Shown here: positions 1-7,782 of the stretch, in pieces | Numbering within the stretch: the first letter of the stretch is position 1 | Layout of the letters: each line of letters opens with the position of its first letter | Origin: JANNNX01 sp031398745 | GTDB taxonomy: Bacteria; Actinomycetota; Acidimicrobiia; Acidimicrobiales; CADCSY01 | Length of the DNA: 52,640 nt | Reading direction: 5' to 3' | NCBI GenBank assembly: GCA_031398745.1 | Contig: JANNNX010000070.1 | Location: 1 to 52,640 of the forward strand | The notes under the pieces: generated by a model | Told to the model about the DNA's origin: nothing | Databases searched by the model: none | Seen by the model: only the letters and a program-made list of their open reading frames with translations | Program-made: the position numbers and the translations under genes

Positions 1-118
1 GGTTTTTTGGGGGGGCGCGCCCCCTCTCTCCCCCCCCCGGGGGGCGCCCCTCCGTGGTGCGCGGGGGGTGGGGGGGGGGGCCCCCCCCCCCCCCACCCCC
101 CCCCGACCGGTCAATCGA
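1..118. repeat. Homopolymer-rich contig edge, probably artefactual
   Basis: The first ~118 bases are almost entirely runs of G or C, with a T run at the start. No coding frame or recognisable element is present. Such runs at the first base of a sequence are typical of assembly or basecalling noise at a contig end. I would not interpret this stretch biologically. Confidence 0.7.
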
Positions 119-131
119 CCGACCCGTTGAC

Positions 132-149
132 GAAGTGAACGTTCACTTC
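132..149. promoter_or_regulatory. Perfect 18-bp palindrome, probable TetR-family operator
   Basis: GAAGTGAACGTTCACTTC is a perfect 18-bp palindrome ending about 60 bp before the GTG start of the luciferase-like oxidoreductase. A 14/18 matching copy lies at 2243-2260, upstream of the alpha/beta hydrolase. TetR-family repressors commonly bind palindromes of this size, and two tetR-type genes lie within 3.5 kb. The sequence and its position are observed; assignment to a particular TetR protein is inference. Confidence 0.65.
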
Positions 150-208
150 TAGCTTGCCCTCCCGAGCGCCGCGAGCCATGCCGGCGAGCCAGGAGCGAGG
201 GGACGCGC

Positions 209-1357
209 GTGAAGGTGTCGATCCTGTGTCCGATGCCGTACCTCAGCGATGCGGCCATCCCGTTTCGCTGGCCGGTCCCGGGTGAGTCGTGGGATCCGGC
301 GGACGGGCGGGCGTCGATGCTGGCTGGCCTCGACGTCCAGATCCGGGCCGACCAGCTGGGCTTCGACTGGGTCAGCGTGGCCGAGCACCACTACTCGCCC
401 AACCAGCTCTCACCCAACCCCCTGCTCCTCGCCGCTGCCCTGAGCCAGCGCCTCGAGCACGCCACCGTCGCGCTCATGGGCCCGACGCTGCCCCTGCTCA
501 ACCCGGTCCGGGTGGCGGAGGAGGTAGCCATGCTCGACAACCTCACCGGCGGGCGCCTGGTGGCCGGCTTCCTGCGGGGCACCCCCAACGAGTTCCTCAC
601 CTACGGGACCAACCCCGAGGAAACCCGGGCCCGCTTCGACGAGGCCATGGAGCTGATCCTCCACGCTTGGACGGAGCCCCAGCCCTTCGCCTGGCAGGGT
701 CGGTTCTTCCGGTTCCGGACGGTCTCGATCTGGCCCCGCCCGGTGCAACAGCCCAGGCCCCCGGTCTACATCGGCGGCCGCACGCCCCAGTCGGCGACCT
801 TTGCCGCCCGTCACCGGCTCGGCATCGCCATGTCGTTCATCCGATTCGAGGAGGTTCGGGACTCCGCGGCCTACTACCGCCAGCAGGCCGAGGCCCAGGG
901 CTGGACGGCGGGCGATGACCAGGTCGTCTACCGCGGCTTCTGCTACGTCGGCGAGACCGACGAGGCGGCCGAGGCCGAGTCGGCCGCCCATGGCTTCGGA
1001 CACCTCGGCCCTCCCCCCGGCGGCGGCCACGGGCCCGGCCCTGGAGGACCCGGTGGGCCCGGTGGGCCCCCGGGCGGGTTGCCGCCCCTTCCCATCGGTT
1101 TCGACGACGCCCCGGGAGCACCGTCGCTGGGCCCGGCCCCGGGCGCCACCGCTCTCGCGGATCCGCCGCTGTGGGCCGGGACCTTCTTCTGCGGCTCGCC
1201 CGACACGGTCTACGAGCAGATCCGGTTCCTCCACCAGCAGGGGGGCGTGGGAGTGGTCGACCTCATCTTCAACGGCCATGGACTGCCCCAGGACCTCGCG
1301 CTGCGCTCCCTCGACCGGTTCGGGACCGAGGTGCTGCCCCGGCTCCAGGCCCTCTGA
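209..1357 (+). CDS. LLM class flavin-dependent oxidoreductase (luciferase-like)
   Basis: This 382-residue protein belongs to the bacterial luciferase-like (TIM-barrel) flavin monooxygenase family, which oxidises small organic substrates with reduced FMN or F420. The family pattern is visible: AEHHY at residues 58-62, LTGGRLVAGFLRGTPNEF around 112-129, and VYIGGRTPQS around 186-195. Residues 263-292 form an unusual glycine/proline-rich insert before the last part of the barrel. The GTG start follows an AGGAGCGAGGGG stretch. A palindromic operator lies ~60 bp upstream. The gene converges on the alpha/beta hydrolase, 18 bp away, and shares its operator type, so both may act in one catabolic pathway. 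The substrate is unknown. Confidence 0.85.
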   Translation: MKVSILCPMPYLSDAAIPFRWPVPGESWDPADGRASMLAGLDVQIRADQLGFDWVSVAEHHYSPNQLSPNPLLLAAALSQRLEHATVALMGPTLPLLNPVRVAEEVAMLDNLTGGRLVAGFLRGTPNEFLTYGTNPEETRARFDEAMELILHAWTEPQPFAWQGRFFRFRTVSIWPRPVQQPRPPVYIGGRTPQSATFAARHRLGIAMSFIRFEEVRDSAAYYRQQAEAQGWTAGDDQVVYRGFCYVGETDEAAEAESAAHGFGHLGPPPGGGHGPGPGGPGGPGGPPGGLPPLPIGFDDAPGAPSLGPAPGATALADPPLWAGTFFCGSPDTVYEQIRFLHQQGGVGVVDLIFNGHGLPQDLALRSLDRFGTEVLPRLQAL

Positions 1358-1375
1358 GCCGGACGGCGGCCCGGG

Positions 1376-2185
1376 CTAAGGGAGCAGCACCCCGCTGGCG
1401 GCATCGACCACGAAGCCGGACTTGCGGTCGAGGAAGTCTTCGACGAGCTCCAGGAAGGCGTCGGGTCGCTCGACGTGCAGCAGGTGGCCGGCGTCGTAGA
1501 TCAGGGCGTAGTGGCAGACCGGCACGTGCGCCCGGTAGATCCGGCCGGTCTCGGGCGAGACCATCCCGTCGGCGGTGCCGAACGCGACCAGCACCGGGGT
1601 CACGATGCTGGCGAGGTGGGGAACCACGTCGTCGCCGCCGTCGTCACCCATGAGCTCGTCGAGCCAGAGTCGCTGGTCGTCGGCGCCGTAGGGGCCGGGC
1701 CCGCCCGGGGCGTCCCCGGGCGGGGGTCCGGCGAGCAGGGCGCCCAGCAGTTCGGGATGGGCGAACATCCGCCCCGGGATCTCCTCGGGCGGGATCGAGG
1801 AGAGCGGCTCGGTCCGGAACGTGGCCGGTGACTCGAGCACGGCGGCGTCGATGCGGGCGCCGTCGTCGATCGCCAGCCAGGTCGCCACCTTGCCCCCGAA
1901 GGACTCGCCGAGCACCGAGTAATGCTCGATGCCGAGTGCCGACAGCGCACGGGCCACGACCGAGGCCAGGTCGCGGGTGTCACCCACCGAGGGGTGCCGA
2001 GGGGTCCCGCCGAAGCCGGGGAGCTGGAAGGCGATCACGTCGTGACGCTCGGCCAGCCGCTCGTGGAACGGGCCGAGCTGCAGGCCCCCGCCGCCATGGA
2101 GCAGGGCCAGGACGGGTCCAGCGCCGCCGCGCACGTAGGACACCGGTCCGCCCTCGAGCTCGACGGTGCCGCTCGTCAATGCCAT
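1376..2185 (-). CDS. Alpha/beta hydrolase
   Basis: This 269-residue protein is an alpha/beta-hydrolase-fold enzyme, probably an esterase or C-C hydrolase. The oxyanion-hole motif HGGGG is at residues 30-34. The nucleophile elbow GESFG is at 93-97 (Ser95). The likely acid is Asp206 in FGTADG and the base is His234 in DAGHLLHVERPD, which completes the triad. There is no signal peptide, so it is cytoplasmic. An operator-like near-palindrome lies about 58 bp upstream of the start and matches the one upstream of the LLM oxidoreductase, suggesting co-regulation. The physiological substrate cannot be read from the sequence. Confidence 0.85.
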   Translation of the reverse strand: MALTSGTVELEGGPVSYVRGGAGPVLALLHGGGGLQLGPFHERLAERHDVIAFQLPGFGGTPRHPSVGDTRDLASVVARALSALGIEHYSVLGESFGGKVATWLAIDDGARIDAAVLESPATFRTEPLSSIPPEEIPGRMFAHPELLGALLAGPPPGDAPGGPGPYGADDQRLWLDELMGDDGGDDVVPHLASIVTPVLVAFGTADGMVSPETGRIYRAHVPVCHYALIYDAGHLLHVERPDAFLELVEDFLDRKSGFVVDAASGVLLP

Positions 2186-2242
2186 GTCGACCCCCGGTCT
2201 CGGTGACGTCGGCGCAACCTAGGAGCCGGCTCGGGCATCGTG

Positions 2243-2260
2243 CAAGTGAGCGTTCATTCC
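2243..2260. promoter_or_regulatory. Near-palindrome matching the 132-149 operator
   Basis: CAAGTGAGCGTTCATTCC matches the palindrome at 132-149 in 14 of 18 positions, including the blocks AAGTGA and CGTTCA. It lies just upstream of the alpha/beta hydrolase start and overlaps the end of the neighbouring tetR gene. I infer that the same TetR-family repressor binds both sites. Confidence 0.6.
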
Positions 2261-2922
2261 ACCCGCGCGCCGGCGGCCTCCGGGCTGGCCACCGCCCCCG
2301 ACACCAGGAGGTCGGTGATGTCGGCGATGGGGAGTAGGTCCACTTGGCGCCCGGCGCGTAGCCCTCCTTCCTCCGCGATGTACAGGGCCACGTACATGCG
2401 GGCCACCACCGTGGGGTCGTGGCGGAGCCGGTCGGCGTCGGAGGCGCTGGCCAGCAGCGCCGCCACCTCGGCCATGAGCGACTCCACGGTGGTCCCGAAG
2501 AACTCGCGAGTGAGCTGGTGGCGGGTCCCGGTGAGCGCCGATACCAGCGGCTGCACCTCGTGCAGGTAGGCCCGTAGCGCGGTCCCGATCACGTCGAGGC
2601 GCTCCGCGATCGTGTCGCGGGTCGCGGCCTCGGCGATGGCGGCGTCGATCTCGACCGCGTCGAGCACCTGCTGGACGCAGGCGTTGAGCAGCGCCTGCTT
2701 GTCCTCGAACACCCGGAACATCGTGCCCGCGGCGATGCCGGCGGCCTGCGCGATCTGGACCACGGTGACGTTCTCGCCGTGCTCGACCAGGAGCGGGATG
2801 GCGGCGTCGATGACGACCTGGCGCCGCTCGGCGCCCCGCAGACGTGGGGCGCGGGGCCGCCGGGTCGGGACGCTGCTGCTGGTGATCCGGCCATTGTGAG
2901 ATCGCGCCGGCGGAGGGGTCAA
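2254..2922 (-). CDS. TetR/AcrR family transcriptional regulator
   Basis: This 222-residue protein has an N-terminal TetR helix-turn-helix at about residues 33-80, with the typical series IPLLVEHGENVTVVQIAQAAGIAAGTMFRVFEDKQ split over two helices. The C-terminal all-helical region should hold the ligand pocket and dimer interface. The ~30 residues before the domain are basic and disordered-looking. It lies directly upstream of the alpha/beta hydrolase on the same strand, and the operator at 2243-2260 overlaps its stop codon. It is therefore the best candidate repressor of the hydrolase and LLM oxidoreductase genes. The second TetR gene ends 12 bp before its start, so the two may be cotranscribed. 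Confidence 0.85.
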   Translation of the reverse strand: MTPPPARSHNGRITSSSVPTRRPRAPRLRGAERRQVVIDAAIPLLVEHGENVTVVQIAQAAGIAAGTMFRVFEDKQALLNACVQQVLDAVEIDAAIAEAATRDTIAERLDVIGTALRAYLHEVQPLVSALTGTRHQLTREFFGTTVESLMAEVAALLASASDADRLRHDPTVVARMYVALYIAEEGGLRAGRQVDLLPIADITDLLVSGAVASPEAAGARVE

Positions 2923-2934
2923 GCGCAGCGCCCG

Positions 2935-3534
2935 TCAGTCGGCGGGCTGCTCCTCGATGGCGTGGGCGGCCAGGAACGTCTGGAGGAAGAGCGCCAATGC
3001 CCGCTCGGTACTGAGTGCCTGCTGATCGCGGGCGGTCATGCGCACCAGGCCGATGGTGGCCAGGGCCACCAGGTCGGCCAGCTCGTCGGCGGTGGTTGCC
3101 GGGGGGAGGCGGAGCTGACCGCTCTCGACGGCCTCCACCACGGGGTCGCGCAATGCCCGCAAGAACGGTGGTGGCTCGGCGGCGGGGCCCGATGGGGGTG
3201 GCGTGCCCGTTGGCATCGGAGGCTCGATGGCCCGCCCGAAGTCTCGGCGCCAACCCTCGGCGGTGGAGGAGGATCGCAACCAGTCGAACATCGACCGGAT
3301 CCGGTCGAGGGCGGGCGCGGTCGGGTCGGCGATGGTCGATTGGTCCTCGCGCATCAGGGTGGCGAAGTGCTCGAACGCGGCTCGGCACAGCTCGTCCTTG
3401 CCGCCGTAGAAGTGGTAGATCGAGCTGGTCTTGGTCCCCGCCAGCTCGGCCACCTCTCGCAGCCCGAAGCCGTCGTAGCCCTGCTCGGCGAGCAGGCGGA
3501 GGGTCACCTCGAGGAGGCGTTCGCGCGTCTCCAT
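2935..3534 (-). CDS. TetR/AcrR family transcriptional regulator
   Basis: This 199-residue TetR-family regulator carries its DNA-binding domain at residues 3-50, ending in the family signature TSSIYHFYGGKDEL. A flexible Pro/Gly-rich stretch (TGTPPPSGPAAEPPP) interrupts the C-terminal helical domain near residues 110-125. It is transcribed divergently from the first substrate-binding protein gene. The 143-bp region between them contains a perfect inverted repeat (3624-3642), the classic layout of a repressor controlling itself and its neighbour. The ligand is unknown. Confidence 0.85.
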   Translation of the reverse strand: METRERLLEVTLRLLAEQGYDGFGLREVAELAGTKTSSIYHFYGGKDELCRAAFEHFATLMREDQSTIADPTAPALDRIRSMFDWLRSSSTAEGWRRDFGRAIEPPMPTGTPPPSGPAAEPPPFLRALRDPVVEAVESGQLRLPPATTADELADLVALATIGLVRMTARDQQALSTERALALFLQTFLAAHAIEEQPAD

Positions 3535-3623
3535 GACTGCGGCACGCTAACTGCGGACGCCCGTCACCGCCGGGGCGCGCGGGGGTGACTCGCTACCGAC
3601 GGGAAACGGTCGGTAAGGTCCGC

Positions 3624-3642
3624 ATGTAACGCATCGTTACAT
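3624..3642. promoter_or_regulatory. Perfect inverted repeat between divergent tetR and SBP genes
   Basis: ATGTAACG-CAT-CGTTACAT is an 8-bp perfect inverted repeat with a 3-bp spacer, midway between a tetR start (3534) and a substrate-binding protein start (3678). Its half-site ATGTAAC resembles ATGTGAC in the palindrome upstream of the second binding-protein gene (10416-10433). It is probably a TetR operator, though this is inference from layout and symmetry. Confidence 0.7.
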
Positions 3643-3677
3643 CATGCGTTCACCCCGTCCCCCCCGGAGGCTCCTCC

Positions 3678-5231
3678 ATGTCCCGTGCCGCCTGTCGTCG
3701 CGCCCGTCCACTGCTCGCGCTCGCCGTGGTTGCCACTCTGGCGCTGGTGCTGGCCGCCTGCGGGGGCTCCGGCGGCACCAGCTCGTCGGAGGAGGACCCC
3801 ACCCTCCGCTTCGGCATGACCATCGGGCTGAGCAGCTTCGATCCGAACGGCGAGGCCGCGTCCACGGCCGGCACCGGCGACACTCCCTACCTCCGGCTCG
3901 TGTACGACACCCTGGTCGATGGCAGCGCCACCGACGGCACGCTGGCGCCGAGCCTGGCCACGAGCTGGGAGCAGGAGGGGGTGACGCTGACCTTCCACCT
4001 GCGAGAGGACGTGACCTTCACCGACGGGAGCCGCCTCGACGCCGAGGTGGCCAAGGCCAACCTCGACGCCAACCGCGAGAGCCGCCTGGCCCAGGGCGCG
4101 AGCACCACCGGTTCCACCGCCCCCCCGACGGCCGAGGTGGTGGACGACTACACCGTCCGACTCACCTTCGACGTCGCCACCAGCGAGATGGCCAGCCAAT
4201 ACACCGGCAAGAACGGGATGATGATCAGTGCCGCCGCCCTCGGCACCGAGTCCCTCGACCAGGAACCGGTGGGCAGCGGTCCCTACACCTACGCCGCCGA
4301 CCGCTCCACGACGGGTGCCCGCTACGTGTACGAGCGCAACCCCGACTACTGGAACCCCGACGCCCAGCACTTCGGGACCGTCGAGCTGCTCCAGTTCGAG
4401 GACCCCAGCGCCCAGCAGAACGCCCTGCGCAGCGGCCAGGTCGACGTCGCCACCCTCGACCCGTCCTTCGCCAGCCAGGCCGAGGAGGCCGGCTACGACA
4501 CGGTGACGGTGTCGAAGGAGGCCTGGTTGATGCTCATCCAGGACCGCGACGGCACCCTTTCGCCGGCCCTGGGCGACGAGCGGGTGCGCCAGGCGATCGC
4601 CTATGCGATCGACCGGGTCACCTTCGTCGACGTGATCGTCGAGGGCTACGGCGAGCCGACCACCCAGCTCTACGCCGAGGGCAGCCGCTGGTACGACGAG
4701 TCACTGGCCGGTGACTACGAGTACGACCCGGACAAGGCCCGCGAGTTGCTGGCCGACGCCGGCTACGAGGACGGCTTCTCGTTCTCGGCGCCCTCGAGCA
4801 GCGCCACCTCCACTGCGGTGACCGCCATCCAGGGGATGCTGGACGAGGTCGGCATCACCATGGAGGTGAAGCTCGTCGACCAGGCCTCGTTCAATCCGAC
4901 CACCGGTGAGTACCCGGTGTTCATCGCCTCCTTCCCGATCGACGAGCCGGCCACCGGCCTGGCCGTCTTCCTCGGGGACTCTCCTCTCAACGCCTTCGAC
5001 GTGGCCGACCCCGAGCTCACCGCCCTGGCCGACGAGGCGGCGACCACGGTCGATGCCGACGCCCGCAAGGCGCTCAACGACCAGCTGCTCGAGGAGGTGA
5101 TCGACCAGGGGATCGTGGTCAGCCTGTCGACCAGCGAGTCGGTGGCCGCGCACAGCGGCGCGGTGGCCGACGTCACCTGGAACCTCGACGACCCGGTGCC
5201 GAACATCCTCACCATCACCCCGGCGGGGTAG
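3678..5231 (+). CDS. ABC transporter substrate-binding lipoprotein (SBP_bac_5, peptide/nickel type)
   Basis: This 517-residue protein is an extracytoplasmic solute receptor of the DppA/OppA class. The N-terminus has an arginine-rich start, a hydrophobic stretch and a lipobox LAAC ending at Cys28, so it should be lipid-anchored. Family blocks include FHLREDVTFTDGS and GSGPYTY and the typical VRQAIAYAIDR segment. The ATG follows a GGAGG Shine-Dalgarno at about 3666. No permease or ATPase genes of a Dpp/Opp importer are nearby, so it works with a distant transporter or as a stand-alone receptor. A close paralogue lies at 10460-12082. The palindrome at 3624-3642 probably controls it. Confidence 0.9.
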   Translation: MSRAACRRARPLLALAVVATLALVLAACGGSGGTSSSEEDPTLRFGMTIGLSSFDPNGEAASTAGTGDTPYLRLVYDTLVDGSATDGTLAPSLATSWEQEGVTLTFHLREDVTFTDGSRLDAEVAKANLDANRESRLAQGASTTGSTAPPTAEVVDDYTVRLTFDVATSEMASQYTGKNGMMISAAALGTESLDQEPVGSGPYTYAADRSTTGARYVYERNPDYWNPDAQHFGTVELLQFEDPSAQQNALRSGQVDVATLDPSFASQAEEAGYDTVTVSKEAWLMLIQDRDGTLSPALGDERVRQAIAYAIDRVTFVDVIVEGYGEPTTQLYAEGSRWYDESLAGDYEYDPDKARELLADAGYEDGFSFSAPSSSATSTAVTAIQGMLDEVGITMEVKLVDQASFNPTTGEYPVFIASFPIDEPATGLAVFLGDSPLNAFDVADPELTALADEAATTVDADARKALNDQLLEEVIDQGIVVSLSTSESVAAHSGAVADVTWNLDDPVPNILTITPAG

Positions 5232-5329
5232 CGGGGGTCGACCCGTCGGCGTCCCCCCTCGATGTCGATGACGTCGTCAACTACCTTCGGGGGGCCGTCA
5301 CCGTGTCGGCAGCCGAGGGGAGGAGACCG

Positions 5330-6397
5330 GTGATCGACGACGACGTGCTGGTCATCGATGCGACCGTCCACGCCTTCAACTTCCTGCCCGACAACTACCG
5401 CTACGACTGGCTGCTCGACGTCGTCCGGGGACTGTCACCGGCCGGATCGATCGGGATGTTCCCCGGCGATCCGGCCTACGCCATGTCCTTCGACGAGTTC
5501 GTGTCGAACTTCGAGCACCAGCCGGAGCTGATGATCCGGGCGCTGTTCGCCGAGAGCCGGACCGACATCGGCATCTACCACGGGGTGCCGCTCGAGGGGA
5601 TCTACCACGACGGCAGCTCACCGACCTGGGTGGCGGCGGCCATCGCCGAGCGCCACCCCGGTCGGATGTTCACCTACGGGCCGCTCTACCCCTGGAAGCC
5701 CGACGCCCTCGAGGAGCTCGAGCGACAGGTGGTCGAGGATCACGTCATCGGCATCAAGCTCTACCCCGTCGACCTGGTCGACGGGGAGCTGCGACCGACC
5801 CGGATGGACGCCGACGACACCGCGGCGGCCATCGAGCGAGCTCGCCAGCTCGGGGTGCGGGTGATCGGCATCCACAAGGCGGTACCGCTCGGACCGGTGT
5901 TGAGCGGTGACCAGTACTTCGGGGTGGACGACCTGGCGCCGGTGCTGGCGGAATTCCCCGACGTCACCTTCGAGATCGTGCACGGGGGCCGGGCATTCCT
6001 CGAGGAGACGGCCGAGCTCTACGGGAGCTTCCCGAACACCACCATCAACCTCGAGGGTCCGTCGGTGATGGCGCTGCAGGCGCCCGAGCAGTTCGAGATC
6101 CTGCTGGGTCGGTTCCTGGCCGAGGGCGGGCACGAGCGGATCCTCTATGCCACCGGCTCGACCGCGATGCACCCCGAGCCGGTGATCCACGGCATGTGGA
6201 CGTTCCAGTTCTCCGAGGGATCGCCGCACCACCTCACCCGTGAGATGCGGGCCGACATCATGGGCGCCAACTTCGCCCGGGTGCACGGCTGGGACATCGA
6301 GGCCCTGGGCGCCGCCATCGCCGGCGACCGCTTCGGCCTGGTGCACGACCTCGACGAGCCGTGGTCGTTGCTCAAGGCAGCTCGGGCCGCATCGTGA
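5330..6397 (+). CDS. Amidohydrolase family protein (AH2, PF04909 type)
   Basis: This 355-residue protein is an amidohydrolase-2-like TIM-barrel enzyme. The usual first HxH metal motif reads TVH (His14). Later segments GIKLYP, VIGIHKAVPLGP and FEIVHGGRAF correspond to barrel strands carrying metal ligands. I prefer the GTG at 5330, which follows GGGGAGGAG; a longer in-frame GTG at 5303 is possible. The next gene overlaps its stop by 4 bp (GTGA) and is a DUF59 protein. This exact pair is familiar from propane and related binuclear-iron monooxygenase operons, where the amidohydrolase is needed by the monooxygenase. No monooxygenase subunits are in this window, so its role here is open. Confidence 0.8.
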   Translation: MIDDDVLVIDATVHAFNFLPDNYRYDWLLDVVRGLSPAGSIGMFPGDPAYAMSFDEFVSNFEHQPELMIRALFAESRTDIGIYHGVPLEGIYHDGSSPTWVAAAIAERHPGRMFTYGPLYPWKPDALEELERQVVEDHVIGIKLYPVDLVDGELRPTRMDADDTAAAIERARQLGVRVIGIHKAVPLGPVLSGDQYFGVDDLAPVLAEFPDVTFEIVHGGRAFLEETAELYGSFPNTTINLEGPSVMALQAPEQFEILLGRFLAEGGHERILYATGSTAMHPEPVIHGMWTFQFSEGSPHHLTREMRADIMGANFARVHGWDIEALGAAIAGDRFGLVHDLDEPWSLLKAARAAS

Positions 6398-6786
6398 CCT
6401 CGACCGTGACCGAGGAGCAGGTGCTGGCTGCGATCAACGAGGTGCTCGACCCGTGCACGGTCGCCGCCGGCTGCCCCGGAGGCCTGGTCGACATGGGTCT
6501 GGTCCGCTCGCTGTCGGTGACCGATGGCCCCGGCGGCGCGGTGGTCGAGGTGGTCCTGTCGGTGACCGAGCCGTTGTGCATCATCGGGCACGCCTTCGTT
6601 CCCCGGGTCCGCGACCAGCTCGACCGGCTCGACGGGGTGGCTCGGGTCGAGGTCGAGCTCGACAACGACTTCGGGTGGAGCTGGAGCGAGGATCGGATGA
6701 CGCCCGAGTACCGGGCCCGGCTGGAAGCCCATCGCGCCAGCCGCCGGCTGGCCATCGGCCGGCCGGGAACTCCTCGGCACTTCTGA
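6394..6786 (+). CDS. DUF59/MIP18-family iron-sulfur (metal cluster) assembly protein
   Basis: This 130-residue protein has the DUF59 fold of PaaD/SufT/MIP18-type factors that help assemble metal clusters. Features include NEVLDPC near the N-terminus, GLVDMGLV in the first half, and a conserved cysteine in TEPLCIIGH. The GTG start at 6394 overlaps the amidohydrolase stop, so the two are translationally coupled. A longer frame from 6361 would run inside the upstream gene and is unlikely. The pairing suggests a shared function in maturing a metal enzyme encoded elsewhere. Confidence 0.8.
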   Translation: MTSTVTEEQVLAAINEVLDPCTVAAGCPGGLVDMGLVRSLSVTDGPGGAVVEVVLSVTEPLCIIGHAFVPRVRDQLDRLDGVARVEVELDNDFGWSWSEDRMTPEYRARLEAHRASRRLAIGRPGTPRHF

Positions 6787-6810
6787 GCACCCCTCCCGTA
6801 GCCTCACCCC

Positions 6811-7770
6811 GTGACGACCCTCGAAGCCGGCCGGGAGCCGCTGATCCACGCCCGGGCCCTCACCAAGCGCTTCGGCGACTTCACCGCCGTCGACCGCGTG
6901 GACTTCGACGTCGCCCCGGGCGAGGCGTTCGGCTTCCTCGGCCCGAACGGCGCCGGCAAGAGCTCGACCATGCGCATGGTCGGCGCCCAGTCGCCGGTGA
7001 CGGGGGGTGAGCTGCGCATCCTGGGCATGGACCCGGGCGTCGACGGGGCCCGCATCCGGGCCCGGCTGGGCGTGGTCCCCCAGGAGGACAACCTCGACGT
7101 CGAGATGACGGTCCGGGACAACCTCCTGGTCTACGGCCGGTACTTCGATCTGCCCCGCGACGTCATCCGGCGCCGGAGCGAGGAGCTCCTCGACTTCGCC
7201 CACCTCGCCGACCGGGCCGACGAGCGGGTCGACCCGCTGTCGGGGGGGATGAAGCGCCGGCTGACCATCGCCCGGGCGCTGATCAACGAGCCCGAGATCC
7301 TTCTGCTCGACGAGCCCACCACCGGCCTCGACCCCCAGGCCCGCCACGCCTTGTGGGATCGGCTCTACCGGTTGAAGCAGCAAGGTGTGACCCTGGTCCT
7401 GACCACCCACTACATGGACGAGGCCGAGCAGCTCTGCGACCGGCTGGTGGTGATGGACGGCGGGCGGATCGTCGCCGAGGGGTCGCCCCGGGCACTGATC
7501 GCGGCGCACGCCACCCGAGAGGTGGTCGAGATCCGTCCCGAGGGCGTCGCCATCGTCGAGGGGTGGCACGCCGCCACCGCGTCGTCGGTCGACGGTCTGG
7601 CCGAGCGGATCGAAGAACTCCCCGACCGCCTGCTCGTCTACACCGATCACGGCGACAAGGTCGCCACCGCCCTCGGGGCGCAGGGCACCGACCTCGACCG
7701 GGTACTGGTGCGGCGCTCGACTCTCGAAGACGTCTTCCTCCGCCTCACCGGCCGCACCCTGATCGACTGA
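6811..7770 (+). CDS. ABC transporter ATP-binding protein (NodI/DrrA type exporter)
   Basis: This 319-residue ATPase energises an ABC-2 exporter with the two membrane genes downstream. Walker A is GPNGAGKS at residues 44-51, the Q-loop glutamine is Gln91, the signature is LSGGM at 143-147 and Walker B is ILLLDEP at 163-169. The ~80-residue C-terminal extension after the nucleotide-binding domain is typical of the DrrA/NodI class. The start is a GTG 24 bp after the DUF59 stop. Three genes with tight spacing (12 bp, then a 4-bp overlap) form one transporter operon. The exported compound is not predictable. Confidence 0.9.
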   Translation: MTTLEAGREPLIHARALTKRFGDFTAVDRVDFDVAPGEAFGFLGPNGAGKSSTMRMVGAQSPVTGGELRILGMDPGVDGARIRARLGVVPQEDNLDVEMTVRDNLLVYGRYFDLPRDVIRRRSEELLDFAHLADRADERVDPLSGGMKRRLTIARALINEPEILLLDEPTTGLDPQARHALWDRLYRLKQQGVTLVLTTHYMDEAEQLCDRLVVMDGGRIVAEGSPRALIAAHATREVVEIRPEGVAIVEGWHAATASSVDGLAERIEELPDRLLVYTDHGDKVATALGAQGTDLDRVLVRRSTLEDVFLRLTGRTLID

Positions 7771-7782
7771 AGGCTCGAGTCC

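Noticed and set aside
1..118. G/C repeat as biological structure (e.g. telomere or quadruplex)
   Set aside because: It lies at the very first bases, and pure homopolymer runs of this type are most simply a contig-end artefact.
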